DNA of 64,000 bases from Symsagittifera roscoffensis (GCF_963678635.1 NC_087062.1:19083789-19147788), one strand, 5' to 3'. Numbered from the stretch's first letter, positions 33,431-44,592 are shown. Notes: generated by a model not told the origin, from the letters alone. A program made the numbers and translations.

Positions 33431-34102
33431 AAATGTTCTTGTCGCATTTTTTGACACAAACAAACTTTCATACCGGCAAAATTTTAATTTAATTTGAAAG
33501 GTATTGATGCCTTGAGCTCAAAATTTTGAAAAAGATAAAAGTTGTCGCTTGAATTATTTGTCTGAAGCTATTGGACATTGAACTTCGTAAACTTACAATT
33601 AGGCCGGCTCCAATTATTTAAGTGGAATTTAAGTAAGCTAATTAGTCCAAGTAAAATGAAGCAAGCTTATTGGTCCAACTAAATGAGAAAAAAAAGTCCG
33701 TTTGTGCTTGATTTTGCTTGCTGGTGTAAGACTTGCAAAAAAATATATTTGTTATTCATTTTTGATTTGTTTTCATCTTTTTCAATCAAAAACAGCATGA
33801 GACAGTGGTTATTTTCAAAACCTTTTCCTTGATACGAGTCGTCATGTTGTTCCGGCTTTCGAATTTTTTTTGTCCAAAAAGTTTTCCATCGAAGTATGAG
33901 GGCATTCGAAGGTTCCGGAATTTGCTTCGATACAAGCTGACTTGGCTAATTTTAAATCAAGATTTAATCTCAGGTCTTCAACTTTAAACCGATTTGAAGT
34001 CATTATATCGTTTAAGAGAGCTCGCTGTAAAGAAATTGAGAGTCCTGTTTTTCTTCGGGTAACATAAATACTTGAACGAAACAACAATTCAATTACATTT
34101 AG

Positions 34103-34758
34103 GTTCTGCACTTCTCAAGAAGCTCGATGAGAAGATAGATAGAATTAATCGAAAACTTGTGTACTTTCGCAATTTGGAAACTGAAGTAAGGTCTGTGAAG
34201 AAAATCACCGATGACCTTTCAAAACATTTAGACGATATTGAAAAATTCGCTCAAGGTACTGCGGATTGTTCGTTTGAATTAGTGCAAAAGTTTATTGAGA
34301 AATATTGCGAGTACCCTGAAATAAACATTGAAAATCACGCGTCAATTGAACCTCGAAAAATGGATCCCGAGCACTTTACGTCGAGAGTCGACTTCCCGTT
34401 AAAAGACCTTAAACAGACCCTACCCGAGTTTAATATAACGAAATGGTCACCGCCATTGCGCTTAGGAGGTTTTACCTTCAAAATAGGTTTTACTAAGACA
34501 CATAGCACGGAACTAGCCAACTGGCCGATGTTGAATTTTCATATTCGAAATCTGGGAGAAGAAGGTGGCTCACACTTCAGGACTGTCAAACTTGGTGTTA
34601 TGAATCCTGTTTCATCCAAACCACACTTCGAGGAACAAATCGACGTCAATGATTGTACATCGGTAATATATTCAATAGATTGGGCACTTTTGTTTAGAAA
34701 ACATTTGCACTGGCTGGACGAAAATGGGACTCTTTTAGTGTATTGTACGACAACGTAA
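34103..34758 (+). CDS. RING/B-box protein (TRIM-like), exon 2 with MATH-like C-terminus
   Basis: Acceptor caattacatttag; the first two bases complete the Gly codon left by exon 1. Residues about 181-240 form a coiled coil (LLKKLDEKIDRINRKLVYF, then TDDLSKHLDDIEKFA), as in TRIM proteins. The last ~125 residues look like a divergent MATH/TRAF-type beta sandwich: WSPPLRLGGFTFKIGF, ANWPMLNFHIRNLGEEGGSH and IDWALLFRKHLHWLDENGTL correspond to the SPPF..GG..W, L.F..L and GW..F.....YL.DDTL positions of MATH domains. The TAA is at 34756-34758; an AATAAA lies at 34810-34815. The joined protein is 398 aa. RING-B-box-coiled coil-MATH is the layout of TRIM37, but this protein is far shorter, so orthology is not claimed. 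Confidence 0.75.
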
Positions 34759-34809
34759 TTGACAATTTGTGACTTATTGCTCTTGAGCTTTTTTTGACAT
34801 TATATGAAT

Positions 34810-34815
34810 AATAAA
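34810..34815 (+). terminator. Poly(A) signal of the TRIM-like gene
   Basis: AATAAA in TATGAATAATAAAGATG, 52 bases after the stop codon and in the right strand. Confidence 0.6.
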
Positions 34816-34904
34816 GATGAAAGTTATAATCTCCTTCTGCTGAATGTGAGACTTTCAGACACATAATGTTGGAACGCGCTTCCGGTTAGCCATAAAACAT
34901 GTCT

Positions 34905-35281
34905 CTGTAATCGGATGTAGGGGGGGGGGGGCGGGGCGGACGTCCCTCACCTTCAGGGATTTGACCCCCTGCCGACCCAAAGGGTCCCCTTTTGTACTAT
35001 TTTGAGATATCCCTTTTTGGCTGGCTGACCCTAAAATTTTTCTAAAGGCGCCTTCGGGGGGAGCGCGCGTCGAAAAAACGCGATTTTTCGGTCAAAATTT
35101 TCCAAAAAGTGCCTAAAACGCCTTCAAAGAACGCGGTCCAGAAAATTTGGCCAAAATCTAAAATGGGGTCATTATAGTGATCTGAGAAAGCTCAGAAAAT
35201 CTATTTGGTCAACCTAGAAAAAGTCGACAAATTTTTTTTTGAAAATCCAACCCCCTCGAGAAAATCCTTGATCCGTCCCTG
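34905..35281 (+). mobile_element. Non-autonomous hAT-type element (MITE), about 377 bp
   Basis: The right end GAGAAAATCCTTGATCCGTC then CCTG is the inverse of CAGGG(A/G)CGGATC, a terminal sequence common in hAT elements; the left end (CTGTAATCGGATGTAGGGGG) is degraded. The inside carries GACCCCCTGCCGACCCAAAG, GGCGCCTTCGGGG and no open frame. The same inside is found, inverted, at 61710-62090 and, in parts, at 54511-54870 and 2885-3020. Ends resemble those of the transposase-bearing hAT copies at 46286 and 51407. Confidence 0.7.
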
Positions 35282-37121
35282 TAATAAATTCGTTTTCAAG
35301 AAGGGAACAGACTCGATTATTATTTACATAACTAGTTAGCTGCCTATCGAGTGGTGTCTTCAAGAAAATCTGTATTTATTTAAAATCCGTTTGAACAATT
35401 TAAAAATGTTTTGAAGAATCAATTGTATAAAAATTCTGTTGAACCTATGTCAGCATATAGTTACTCCTTTGTTTATTTTCAGAATTACATGAAAAAAATT
35501 TACATATCATACTAAACCTTCATTAAATCCACCAAAAAATTTAGCTTATTTTTTTTCTGCGATTATAAATTCTTCTATCGCATTGCATATGATCTTTCAT
35601 TAGAGAGAAATTGGTTGAAAAGCCTTACACTTCATTGCCAAAAATTTTCGCAACACAATCAGCTACTAACATGTTTCGGCATTTAGCGCTTGCTTATTCA
35701 TTGATCGCTTTGTACCGTGCAATTTACCGGTGAAAAACCTTTTGTAGTTACCAGTGACCTTATTCCTTGTCTGTTAATGCGCAGAACCCTAAAAACCACG
35801 TCCAATCAGAATTTACAAAAGTTTTGTTTAAGTTCTCCCATACGATTCCAAATTGTAGTTTTATAATTTTTAAAATAAATCTGTAACTAGATATCATTTG
35901 GAAACAATTTTTTAATCATTATGTTAAAATAGAAAACTTAGCAAACTGAAAGTTATGTTTGATCGTCTAACAAATTGTGCAGAAAATTGAGTGTGGATAC
36001 GCTAAGAGGTTAATTTAAACCCAATTGGAGCGTACTCTATCGTCAGTTTTGAACTTTAATATGGAAAAAATTTTAAGAAAACAAATAAAAGATATTTTTA
36101 GTGAAAATTCATCCTTTAGAAAACGTGGGCCCGTAAACTCGCTGGAACTATAAGCAGCAGAACGCCCTCTTCTTAGACATTTTTGTGACTATCTGAAATG
36201 TGACTATAATCTTTTGACGCAAAATGAAATCATCCCACATTGTAACCCCATAGTCAGCCTTGTATAGTATAAAACTATGTTGTCAGAAGTCAACGCCTGA
36301 TCTTCTGTATGAATACAGTTCGAAAAACCCCACCACAAAACAGAACATAGTCATATACACATCAAGCTACAAAGATATATTTCATATGTATATCAGGTCG
36401 CGAACTTAAGCCTAATAATTTCAGTGTTTTTGAGTATGAAAGCATCCCTCAATCTATGAACAAAATTAATCAATTCTTCTTTTTTTAAAATTGAAAAATT
36501 ATTAGGCAGTAAATTGTTTTAAAAGAAATGATTCAACAGTTTGCATCCTATGAGCAATATTGATTGTTGTTTCAATTTAGGTTGTCAGTAGTGATCCCCA
36601 AAAGTATTTTGGTCGACTTTCTGGTTTTTTAAACTGAAACCTTCAATTTATAAAAGTTATAAGATAGGCATTCGAAGTTAGTTTATTGATAGAATTGAGC
36701 AAAATTTGGGTAAATCGTACACATTTAACTCATAAAAATTTAAGATTTCGTGATAATTAAAATGATTCCTACTCTTATTGTATTTTCTCCCGTAAAGCAT
36801 CATCCCGATTTCTTATTTTGCCTAAGTGAAAAAAATTTGAGATTGCTGAAACTTGTCCTTTCATAAACATGTAGACTATAATTTAACATGGATTCGATTG
36901 TATAAAAATAGTACTTAATGAAAACTTCGATTGACACAAATTTCCAAATTTACGAAATATTTACTTTTGTCTTCCTAACTCAGCTTAAGTTTTTCAATAT
37001 CCGACTAAAAACGGTTTGGAATCCACAAAACATTGTTTGAGATAATTGCGAAAAAAGTTAATATGTTACCGTATGTCTACTTAGATCCAATCGAAGACTG
37101 AAAGCATTGATTTTTTTCTGA
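35282..37121. other. Stretch without recognised content
   Basis: AT-rich, no long open frame in either strand, no repeat family that I could match elsewhere in the window. Confidence 0.3.
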
Positions 37122-37801
37122 TCAAAGAAAAACTGAGAAAAACTGATTTTTCACCGTAAAGTAAAAATTTCTGATCAGCCAGCCACATATACTGTTACAA
37201 TAGTCTGATCTGCAAATAAGTGTACGAACGTAAGAGTCTTTCACACAGCTGGGCACATAATTTACTTGAACCAGAAACAGTAGTGGATCAATTTCAGATC
37301 CTTTGGGGAATCCATAAGATACTTTCAACCAATCCGAGTATACCAGTTTTGTAAAAACTCAAAATCAGAGTTTTTCAATTAATTTGACTAAAGTCTCGAT
37401 CGAATTGTTTTTTTTTTCTGAAATTTCTTCTCACATGAAATGTTGCATCGGTTTGATTATTTGTAAAGACGGAAAAGCAATACTTTTTTGAACATTGTAC
37501 CGCGGCACTTAACCAAAGAAATCGGCTTTTTCTTTTTATCTGTTTTACTCCCCTCTCTGTAAAATGGTAGGACTTTTAGGATGCTCTGGAAACTTTCCTT
37601 TTTTAGTGACAGATTTATCAAATACGTTAGATATGGAACAATTTTATGTGATTTTTTTTTGATCGAGTTGCTTATTTTGGCGATTCTTGTTGATCGCTTG
37701 GCATTTAGACTGTCAATCACCTCTAAAACTTTGAACACTGTGGTGTTGCACAGAAACACTAATTTTGTTTTTCGTTCATCACAATAGGTACTTGGTAACA
37801 A
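37122..37801 (-). pseudogene. LINE reverse-transcriptase remnant
   Basis: Two minus-strand frames make up a broken RT domain. At 37801-37457 the product has VPYLTYLINLSLKKESFQS, then LKVLPFYREGSKTDKKKKP and ISLVKCRG, matching the INLSL..G.FP..LK.A.V.P.YK.G....YRPISLL block of non-LTR RTs. At 37328-37122 it has YGFPKGSEIDPLLFLVQVNY, matching [20 protein letters not shown]. The catalytic YADD box that should follow is unrecognisable (TLICRSDY) and the frames are shifted, so it is inactive. Confidence 0.85.
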
Positions 37802-37952
37802 CGCAAGGAGCCTGCATGCAAGGAGAAATTTTTATTTGAGCGATTTGCCACACCCACAATATTAGGTATTTTAGTTTTTCTTGATTTCAGAAGAAGTATT
37901 TTGCATCTTTCCTTTGATATTTTAAATTGTCTGGAATTTCCAATACAATTAT

Positions 37953-38905
37953 TTAACTTATCATTATAATAACTTTTTTGCAGTTTTTGACTAATTTCTT
38001 AAGTTTTCTCTTGTAGAAATTATTCTTAGTTTTAATTGTGTTTCCAACTTCTTTCCTAAACCATCTGGAATAAGGATTTACCTTTTCAGAGCTCACACAT
38101 TCCGGTGTGAATAATTTCAACTTTTTTAAAAACAAATTTTGGAATAATTAGTGTTTTTGTTTAGCACAAGATGTGTTTTTTTTTTAATTTTTAGTATTTT
38201 TTGGAGTTTAATGACCGTTATCCATCTTTAATATATTTCATATCTCGAAAAAGTTTCATGGTGGTATCTTTCCATGCTATTTAAAAAGTAAAAGCTATTG
38301 GACATCAATCTGCGATTGGGAGCTCTTCCAGCACGTTTACTTAAAATTTTGGAAAAAATTTTAACACGCAAATGATCAATGCATGTGCTTGAGTCTGAAA
38401 TGATTCGAGTTGGTTTATCACTGGTGTCATTTAAACGTTTGCCGCTCTTATATTGAGGTAGCAATTTTAAAGATAATGTTTTTCTGTAAAATGATGACTG
38501 GACCTTTATGCTTAGATATCTCATTTAAAACCTTTCAGAATTTTTAGTGGATAAAAAATTGTCCGTTAGCAATTTTTGATACCTAACAACAATTATAAAC
38601 CGAACTTCTGCATGTTGTATCAAAACAGCTGTTGTTACTGGCAAGTCACTCTTAAGCTCCTGAATAAAACTTCATTCAGGGTCAATCTTAATCGTCAAGC
38701 CACCACCCCTTTTTTCTAAGTTTTCATATGCAAAGGACGTGTAATTCGTTATTGTGAAAATTTCTTTGTTATCTTCTTCAGTTATACAAGTTTCTATAGT
38801 AAGTATAACTTTTGGAGACTCGAGACCATTAACTGATGGTTCCAACTCTTCGTCCTGTTTTTTTGAAGGTTGAACACAATACGACTGAAAAATCAAATTC
38901 AACAT
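37953..38905 (-). pseudogene. LINE endonuclease and linker remnant
   Basis: On the minus strand 38905-38672 encodes ILTIETCITEEDNKEIFTIT then NYTSF and LEKRGGGL, the apurinic-type endonuclease block TETWL..D..D..F...GY..F...R..RGGGVAIY. At about 38419-38370 SDKPTRIISDSSTCIDH matches the P.R....S.TLIDHI end of that domain. At 38135-37953 NPYSRWFRKEVGNTIKTKNN then FYKRK matches the linker before RT. Frames are broken between the pieces. Confidence 0.8.
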
Positions 38906-39160
38906 CAGATATTACACTGATAACAATATTAGGTTCTAGAGAAACCGTGGTGCTGCTCAAAAACATAAATTTTCATTCGAAAAACAACTCATTATACACT
39001 TTATTGAGTAATTCAGCTGCAGGGCTCCTTCATAGAGACTATTTATTCTGCACACTCTTCATTGTTTTCCCACGGAACATGACATCTCCTTTTCTGGTCC
39101 AAACTGCCTAGATTTGAACATCTTATTTCATCAATCGCATAAAATTATGCCATGCACTAG

Positions 39161-39493
39161 CTAGGTCTTTGTACACATAAATTTGGGCACTCTACTCACT
39201 GTTTTTAACGTCTTCTTTTTAGGCAAAATGTCATTTTTTGCTACCCTTCTCGAGAACCGTACAATGATTGGTCGGTTTCTGTTAGATGCACGTGTCGGCA
39301 ATCGATGAGCAATGAAAATATCCGAAGGGGTAATTTGTGCACATACTTTCGTAGATAAATGTATGACCTTGCTGATGGTCTTATCATAACATTCGAGTAA
39401 GTTGTTTCCACTTGCATCTCGTCTCACTTGTCCTGGATATGCCCATTTTTTCAAATTGTCTCTGTTGTTATAGTTTTTGTAGTTCGTCCTCAC
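39161..39493 (-). pseudogene. LINE ORF1-like remnant
   Basis: The frame encodes GNNLLECYDKTISKVIHLST, AQITPSDIFIAHRLPTRA and RPIIVRFSRRVAKNDILPKK. The AHRLP..N..RPIIV.F..R..RN..L..KK block is typical of ORF1 proteins of animal LINEs with an RRM/CTD-like module. It lies upstream of the endonuclease and RT pieces in the same strand, so all belong to one old element. Confidence 0.75.
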
Positions 39494-41951
39494 ACATGAC
39501 TTTGCAAAAGCTTCCGTTTTTTAAGCTTTATTCGATTTTGAACTGGCCGAAGAAATTCTGTTTTTGTAGCTGTCAAAAGTTTTTGAACACTGTCTAATTG
39601 TTACTTTTAGATCCTCTGTCAGCTCTCTCACAAAATCCGGGAGTGAGTTTGTTTTCAATGGACTTTCCGATGGTTTCCTCCAACTTGTCAATGAATGGCC
39701 ACTTCATCAGCGGGACTGGATACGACGCACGACCTCTTAGTTTCTGATTTTGCAATTGTCGTTTAATCTTGAAACCTTAGGGTAGGCGGATCATGAGTTT
39801 TGGCATCGTTCTGAACATGAGATTGAACGTTCTCCATTTACAGTCTCTGAAACAATTTAATAAGTTTATCGAAACCTTCAGATAGAAATCAATTTTGGAT
39901 TTTTTTTTCAATTTTATGCCTTTGAAAGTTTTTAGATAAGTTTTATAATGTTCGCATTTCGAACGAAAATTCCTGAACAAAAAATTTGAAGTTTTTTGAT
40001 GAATCTTCTAGCTGTAAGTAATTGAGAAAATTTTCAAAAAAAAGTGAAAAACTTGTTGTTTCTCATTTTTTTTTCAAAAGTTTTTCCTTTAAATTTTTTG
40101 TGATGTTCTCGTTTGTAATCAGAGTTTTGTTCGATTTTGAATAATGCAGAAATTTCAAAACAATATTAATACAATATGGAAGTTTGGATTTTTTAGAGAG
40201 AAGAGTCATTTCTCCCCGCGCTATCTAGAACAAAAAGTAATGGAGTTAGTATATATCAAGTTAGTATTCATTATCTAACAATTTTTGAGCGGGATTTATT
40301 TATTAAAAGCCCTTAAAAAACCCCCATATTTTCACGCAAAAAGCTTAGAGATTTGAATTGAACTTTTAATGCCTAAGTTAAAAAATTATTACAACCCAGA
40401 AGTCAACAGATATTGAATGCGAAATTGATGTAAGCTAACTTCATCTCTTTTTGCTCTATATAGCGCAAGAAGGAAAAAAATTTTTACAAATTTTTTTTTT
40501 TATTTTTTTAACTTTTCTTTTTTTGGAAACTTATCAAGTTTTTTATAATGAAACAGTACTCTTCAAAATTCGGACCAAAAAAAATAATGTTCAAATTGTA
40601 ACTTGTTTTTAGTAAGTGACTAATGTAGCATATGGTAAGTTTTAGAGGAATCAAGATAACGAGCTTGGAATTGTGCAGTAGTAGATCTAGTTACGTTCAT
40701 TAGGTACACTGAACTCTATATATCAGCCTACTTGAATTCCTTTAAAAACATTTGACTAAACATGCAGCAGTACAACAGAAACAGAGAAAAAATTGTCAAG
40801 TAAAACAAAACACAGACGCTTTAGTGTTTCCAAGGCTCGCTTCCTTGCAGTTAGCTTAAAAATCAGCGGAGCAAGATGTCCAATTTCTGCGGTGCTGATT
40901 TTCATAGAAAACCGAAGTAACTTGGGATAAAAATTTGGTATAAAAAAGAGCCTAGTTCTTGTCAAAATATTTTTGAGCTTTCAATTTCATCAACAAATTG
41001 GTTCTTTTTTAGTAGGAAGTTTTTTTTGAGAATTTGAGTTTTCTATGCGTCAGAGTTTTGAAGTTTTGCGATGCAAGTTTTCTGACACTTTTTTGACTTC
41101 AAATTTCTAAATCTAGAGTCTTTAGTCAATTATGTTTACCTAAATTCAAAAACTCCAGCATGTTTTCTCCAATTTGCATGATAGGGCCTATCCCGGAAGC
41201 TCTACGAGCAAGCTTTGTTAACTTTCAAGCCAACTGAAGCAACTTCGTCAGTTTTGGACCTCATTTTGAGCTTGTTTACGGCTCGGGTCATAACTTTTGA
41301 ACCACTAGCTGCACAGCTCCCATCTTTTTTATGCAGCTGACCATCAACTATATCTAACTTCGCTAAAATTGAAAGTGAGCTGTGCGAGCACTCCTTCAAG
41401 CTCAAACAAGCGTTTTAGAGCCCTGAGACCCCCATTTTTCATCTCAAAATAGGGGTCTTCCGCTTCGATCAGTCGCTCCTGCAGCTCAACCATAACTTTT
41501 GAACTACCACTGGGCCTCAGAATTGACAGAATTTGACTCCTAAATGAGTATTACTGGCACAAAAGAGTTCAAAAAAAAAGCTAGGTATAGTAACATTGTT
41601 ACTGGTGCTTATTCAATCTTTTCTTCCTTCTCTTCACTGGTTCATCTCTTTAACACTGCCCAGCTTTTAGCTCAGTGAAAGAGCTCAGACCGACTGCTAC
41701 TGCTGATAGTTAACTCCTAAAGCAGTTCTTCTAGGTACTAGCGTTAGTTAGTACCTACTTGCTTTCTGATCGGTCAGTGTCTTTTAATTGGAATGAAGAC
41801 CAGGCAGAAGTAGGCCTCCGAGCATTCTGGTGCTCTCCCAGTTTCTGACGTTGGGACTTCGCTGAAATTCGTTTACTTGCTACTTAACCGTCTTTCGGCT
41901 ATCTTTCGGGTACTTGCTACTTTTACTTGACCGTACATCGTCACCGCCTTG
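39494..41951. other. Stretch with little recognised content
   Basis: 39.5-41.0 kb is AT-rich with no motif that I recognise. From about 41.1 kb base composition becomes more balanced, and phrases such as CATAACTTTTGAACCACTAG (41290) and CATAACTTTTGAACTACCAC (41491) recur, pointing to a diverged repeat running up to the satellite. Confidence 0.35.
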
Positions 41952-42830
41952 AGTCAAGCTAACTTACTTAACTTAACTAACTTAACTGACTTGCTTGAGT
42001 CTAGCAACTCTAATCAAGCCATCTTTCGGGAATCTGACTCTCTCTTAATATGATGCACCACCGAGCAAGGTACTTTGACTGGGAGCCAATCCCCAGTCTC
42101 TTGCTATCATGAACTTTCTAAGGATCACCAAGAAGGATCACCTTGAGTCAACCTAACCTGCATCAGGTTAACTCTCTTTGCACCATCTTTCGGGAATCGA
42201 AGGTGATCCATTAAGGACTACCTTGAGCCAATCTAACCTTAGCTAGATCAAATCTAAGATGGACCCTCTTAGATGGACCATCTATCTAAGGATCACCAAG
42301 AAGGATCACCTTGAGTCAACCTAACTTGCATCAAGTTAACTCTCTTTGAACCATCTTTCGGGAATCTAAGGTGATCCGTTAAGGACTACCTTGAGCTAAT
42401 CTAACCTTAGTTAGATCAACTCTTAGATGGACCATCTTAGATGGACCATCTATCAAAGGATCACCAAGAAGGATCACCTTGTGTCAACCTAACTTGCATC
42501 AGGTTAACTCTCTTTGCACCATCTTTCGGGAATCTAAGGTGATCCGTTAAGGACTACCTTGAGCTAATCTAACCTTAGTTAGATCAACTCTTAGATGGAC
42601 CATCTTAGATGGACCATCTATCAAAGGATCACCAAGAAGGATCACCTTGTGTCAACCTAACTTGCATCAGGTTAACTCTCTTTGAACTATCTTTCGGGAA
42701 TCTAAGGTGATCCATTAAGGACTACCTTGAGCCAATCTAACCATAGTTAGATCAACTCTTAGATGGACCATCTTAGATGGACCATCTATCTAAGGATCAC
42801 CAAGAAGGATCACCTTGAGTGACGGACCGG
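41952..42830 (+). repeat. 168-bp satellite, about four regular units plus a diverged one
   Basis: The phrase AAGGATCACCAAGAAGGATC occurs at 42120, 42288, 42456, 42624 and 42792, exactly 168 bp apart each time. Units share CACCTTGAGTCAACCTAAC, ACCATCTTTCGGGAATCTAA, GGTGATCC, CTTAGTTAGATCAACTCTTA and two copies of GATGGACCATCT. GGATCACCTT and AAGGTGATCC form an internal dyad. The first unit (about 41952-42119) is diverged. The array ends abruptly at CACCTTGAGTGACGG. Composition is clearly more GC-rich than its surroundings. Confidence 0.9.
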
Positions 42831-43010
42831 GATTGCCCATCTGATATGAAAAAACGATACTATCAAATTGGCGACTAAGTTTTAATTAAAATTTCAGTTT
42901 TCTTATCACACTTGCGAGAGCAAGTGGCTTATAATCGGGAACTAGACTTTATTTCCGTAAAAAAAATTTCTTGTTTTGTTATTGAACCTCACCAACAACC
43001 CGATTCTTTC

Positions 43011-43075
43011 TCACTTGGCCGAGTGGTAACGCATTTACTTTTGTATTGCTAGATTTGGGATCGAGTACCGGGTTT
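43011..43075 (+). repeat. tRNA-derived fragment (TGGCCGAGTGGTAACG A box)
   Basis: CTTGGCCGAGTGGTAACGC is an A box of the Leu/Ser tRNA type and TTTGGGATCGAGTACC a B-box relative, with the right spacing. The rest does not fold. Probably a tRNA-derived SINE head. Confidence 0.45.
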
Positions 43076-43182
43076 TCGGATTATCGGATTTTCTTTTCTG
43101 CTTCTGTTTCATCAGCTTAGTTGCAACTTTGAGGAGTTTTCCTTTGTTGCAAGCAATTTTCATTATCGTTTTCATGAAGTTT

Positions 43183-43542
43183 TCAATTTACTTGTAAAAT
43201 TTGTAAATTTTTAAGTTCTTGCTCTGTATGTTTTCTTCGATTTTCTTTTTTTTTTCTTAGCTTGAAAATTACATTTGGCCTAAATGGTTTTGGTTCAAGT
43301 TTTACTGGCTTAGGTACCTTATTTTGTGTATCTTTATTAGAAAAATGAAAATAAAATAGTTGTTTGTGTTGTAAGATTTCAAAGTTATGAAGTGTACTCT
43401 GGAATTGTTTACATTCCCTCTCCACAAAAGATTCTTTTGATTCTTTTTGCTGTCCTACAATGCTGCGCTTGCAAATGTATTGCAAGTGATGCGAAGCTCC
43501 ACTTTGTCTGCGAGTTTGAAAGGTTAGTATATTATTTTGCAC
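43183..43542 (-). CDS. Possible minus-strand coding exon, basic protein, unrecognised
   Basis: An open frame of 119 codons ends with TGA at 43183. The last ~70 residues (PKPVKLEPKPFRPNVIFKL, then RKKKENRRKHTEQELKNLQI) are charged and protein-like. The first part overlaps a hairpin repeat, so only the right-hand portion could be real, joined to an exon I cannot see. No family is recognised. A chance frame across a poly-T-rich stretch is just as likely. Confidence 0.18.
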   Translation of the reverse strand: MQNNILTFQTRRQSGASHHLQYICKRSIVGQQKESKESFVERECKQFQSTLHNFEILQHKQLFYFHFSNKDTQNKVPKPVKLEPKPFRPNVIFKLRKKKENRRKHTEQELKNLQILQVN

Positions 43543-43881
43543 CTTTTTTCATTGTTTCACTAATTGCTGAGTTTGTCGCTGAATTTATCCTTTTTCAGCA
43601 AAAAAAAACAAAAACTTGTTTAGAATAGATTTATTTCTCATTTTTTTGTTTTTCTTATTTTGCTGATGATTAAAGCCAGGCAGGCAAGCTAAACATCAAA
43701 ATAATTTGAAATTAGTTTTGTGTTCCTTCAAAATATTGTTCTTTCGAGGCAAACTGCTTTTTTTAAATTGCAACGTATGCAAAAAAAAATTTAAATTGAA
43801 TGATCAGTCTAATTAAATAAGGTTTTAGTAGCAGCAAAAACTAGCGTTGGATATCGACTTGATTAATAAAACGGTGATGTA

Positions 43882-44592
43882 TGCACGTTCAAAGAAGGTG
43901 CGGAATATTTATGCTTGGTGAGGTTTTTTTTATTCAGTAATTTTTCGACTTTTTAAGCAAGCGTTTTTAACGGAAATTTTTTAAATCATCTGAAAAAAAT
44001 TGTTGTCTTGTGCTCAAATTTAAAAAGAAATTTTACTTGTGATTATTTTTGTAAAGTTACGGGGAATTGAAATTTGCTAATTTGGCCAATTTAAGATAAT
44101 TAAAAAATCTTATGTTGCGTACTTATAACACGCTTAAGGAGCGAACAAGACTGCTAGTATGTCAGAGCAAAGCCCTTAATTCATATCAAATAGTTTTTGG
44201 GAAAAAAATTCTTAAAAACCTATAAATAGATCAAAGTGTGAAATGTTGATTCGTACGAAATCAATACGACCGATCTGATTAGCTAGCATCAATTCAATTT
44301 GAATAGATTTTGTTGTGCCGGATAGTTCGCCACGCATAAACAATTTGCGTTACGCTCTCAGCAATATGAATAAATTCTTCAAAGCGCGCATAATTTAGTC
44401 CAGAACATGGCCATTTTGGTAGTTTTCAAATCTCCAGAACTTTACAAAAATGATCGGAGGTAAAATATTTGAACTCATGTAGTCGATATCTTTAATGGGG
44501 TAAAAAACTTTTATTTCGATCGGCGAAAGTTGACTGAATAAAAAACCACACCGAGCATAAATATTCCGTTCTCTTCGAAAGTCGGAACAATT
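43882..44592. mobile_element. Element with inverted GTTCCGAC-type ends, about 0.7 kb
   Basis: The left end reads GCGGAATATTTATGCTTGGT then GAGGTTTTTTTT. The right end, read on the minus strand from 44592, is GTTCCGACTTTCGAAGAGAA, CGGAATATTTATGCTCGGTG then TGGTTTTTTATTCAGTCAA. These are inverted copies. The interior has no coding capacity. Related sequence stands at 55930-56290, at 62234-62560 and, inverted, at 49240-49312. Confidence 0.5.

Larger units (their letters stand above)
29264..34102 (+). other. Intron of the TRIM-like gene, repeat-rich
   Basis: 4.8 kb. Contains a GAGAAATGTCGTATTAAAGC-family copy (29805-30060), a weak tRNA-like piece (about 30903-30970), a GCGAAG-type hairpin remnant (31174-31206), and the 535-bp tandem repeat (32221-33430). 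The small open frame at 29576-29800 overlaps the first of these. I see no exon. Confidence 0.45.
37122..39493 (-). mobile_element. Decayed non-LTR retrotransposon, minus strand
   Basis: ORF1-, endonuclease-, linker- and RT-like pieces stand in the canonical order within 2.4 kb, all on the minus strand and all frame-broken. Protein blocks fit the broad Jockey/CR1/L2-type group with an AP endonuclease. The compact span means internal deletions. The 3' end is not identified. Confidence 0.8.

Noticed and set aside
39777-39980. Minus-strand ORF behind the LINE relic as its upstream part
   Set aside because: No ORF1-like block is visible; the Lys/Phe-rich text fits AT-rich noncoding DNA.
41952-42830. 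CRISPR array
   Set aside because: The whole 168-bp unit is repeated, without unique spacers, in an animal genome; it is a satellite.
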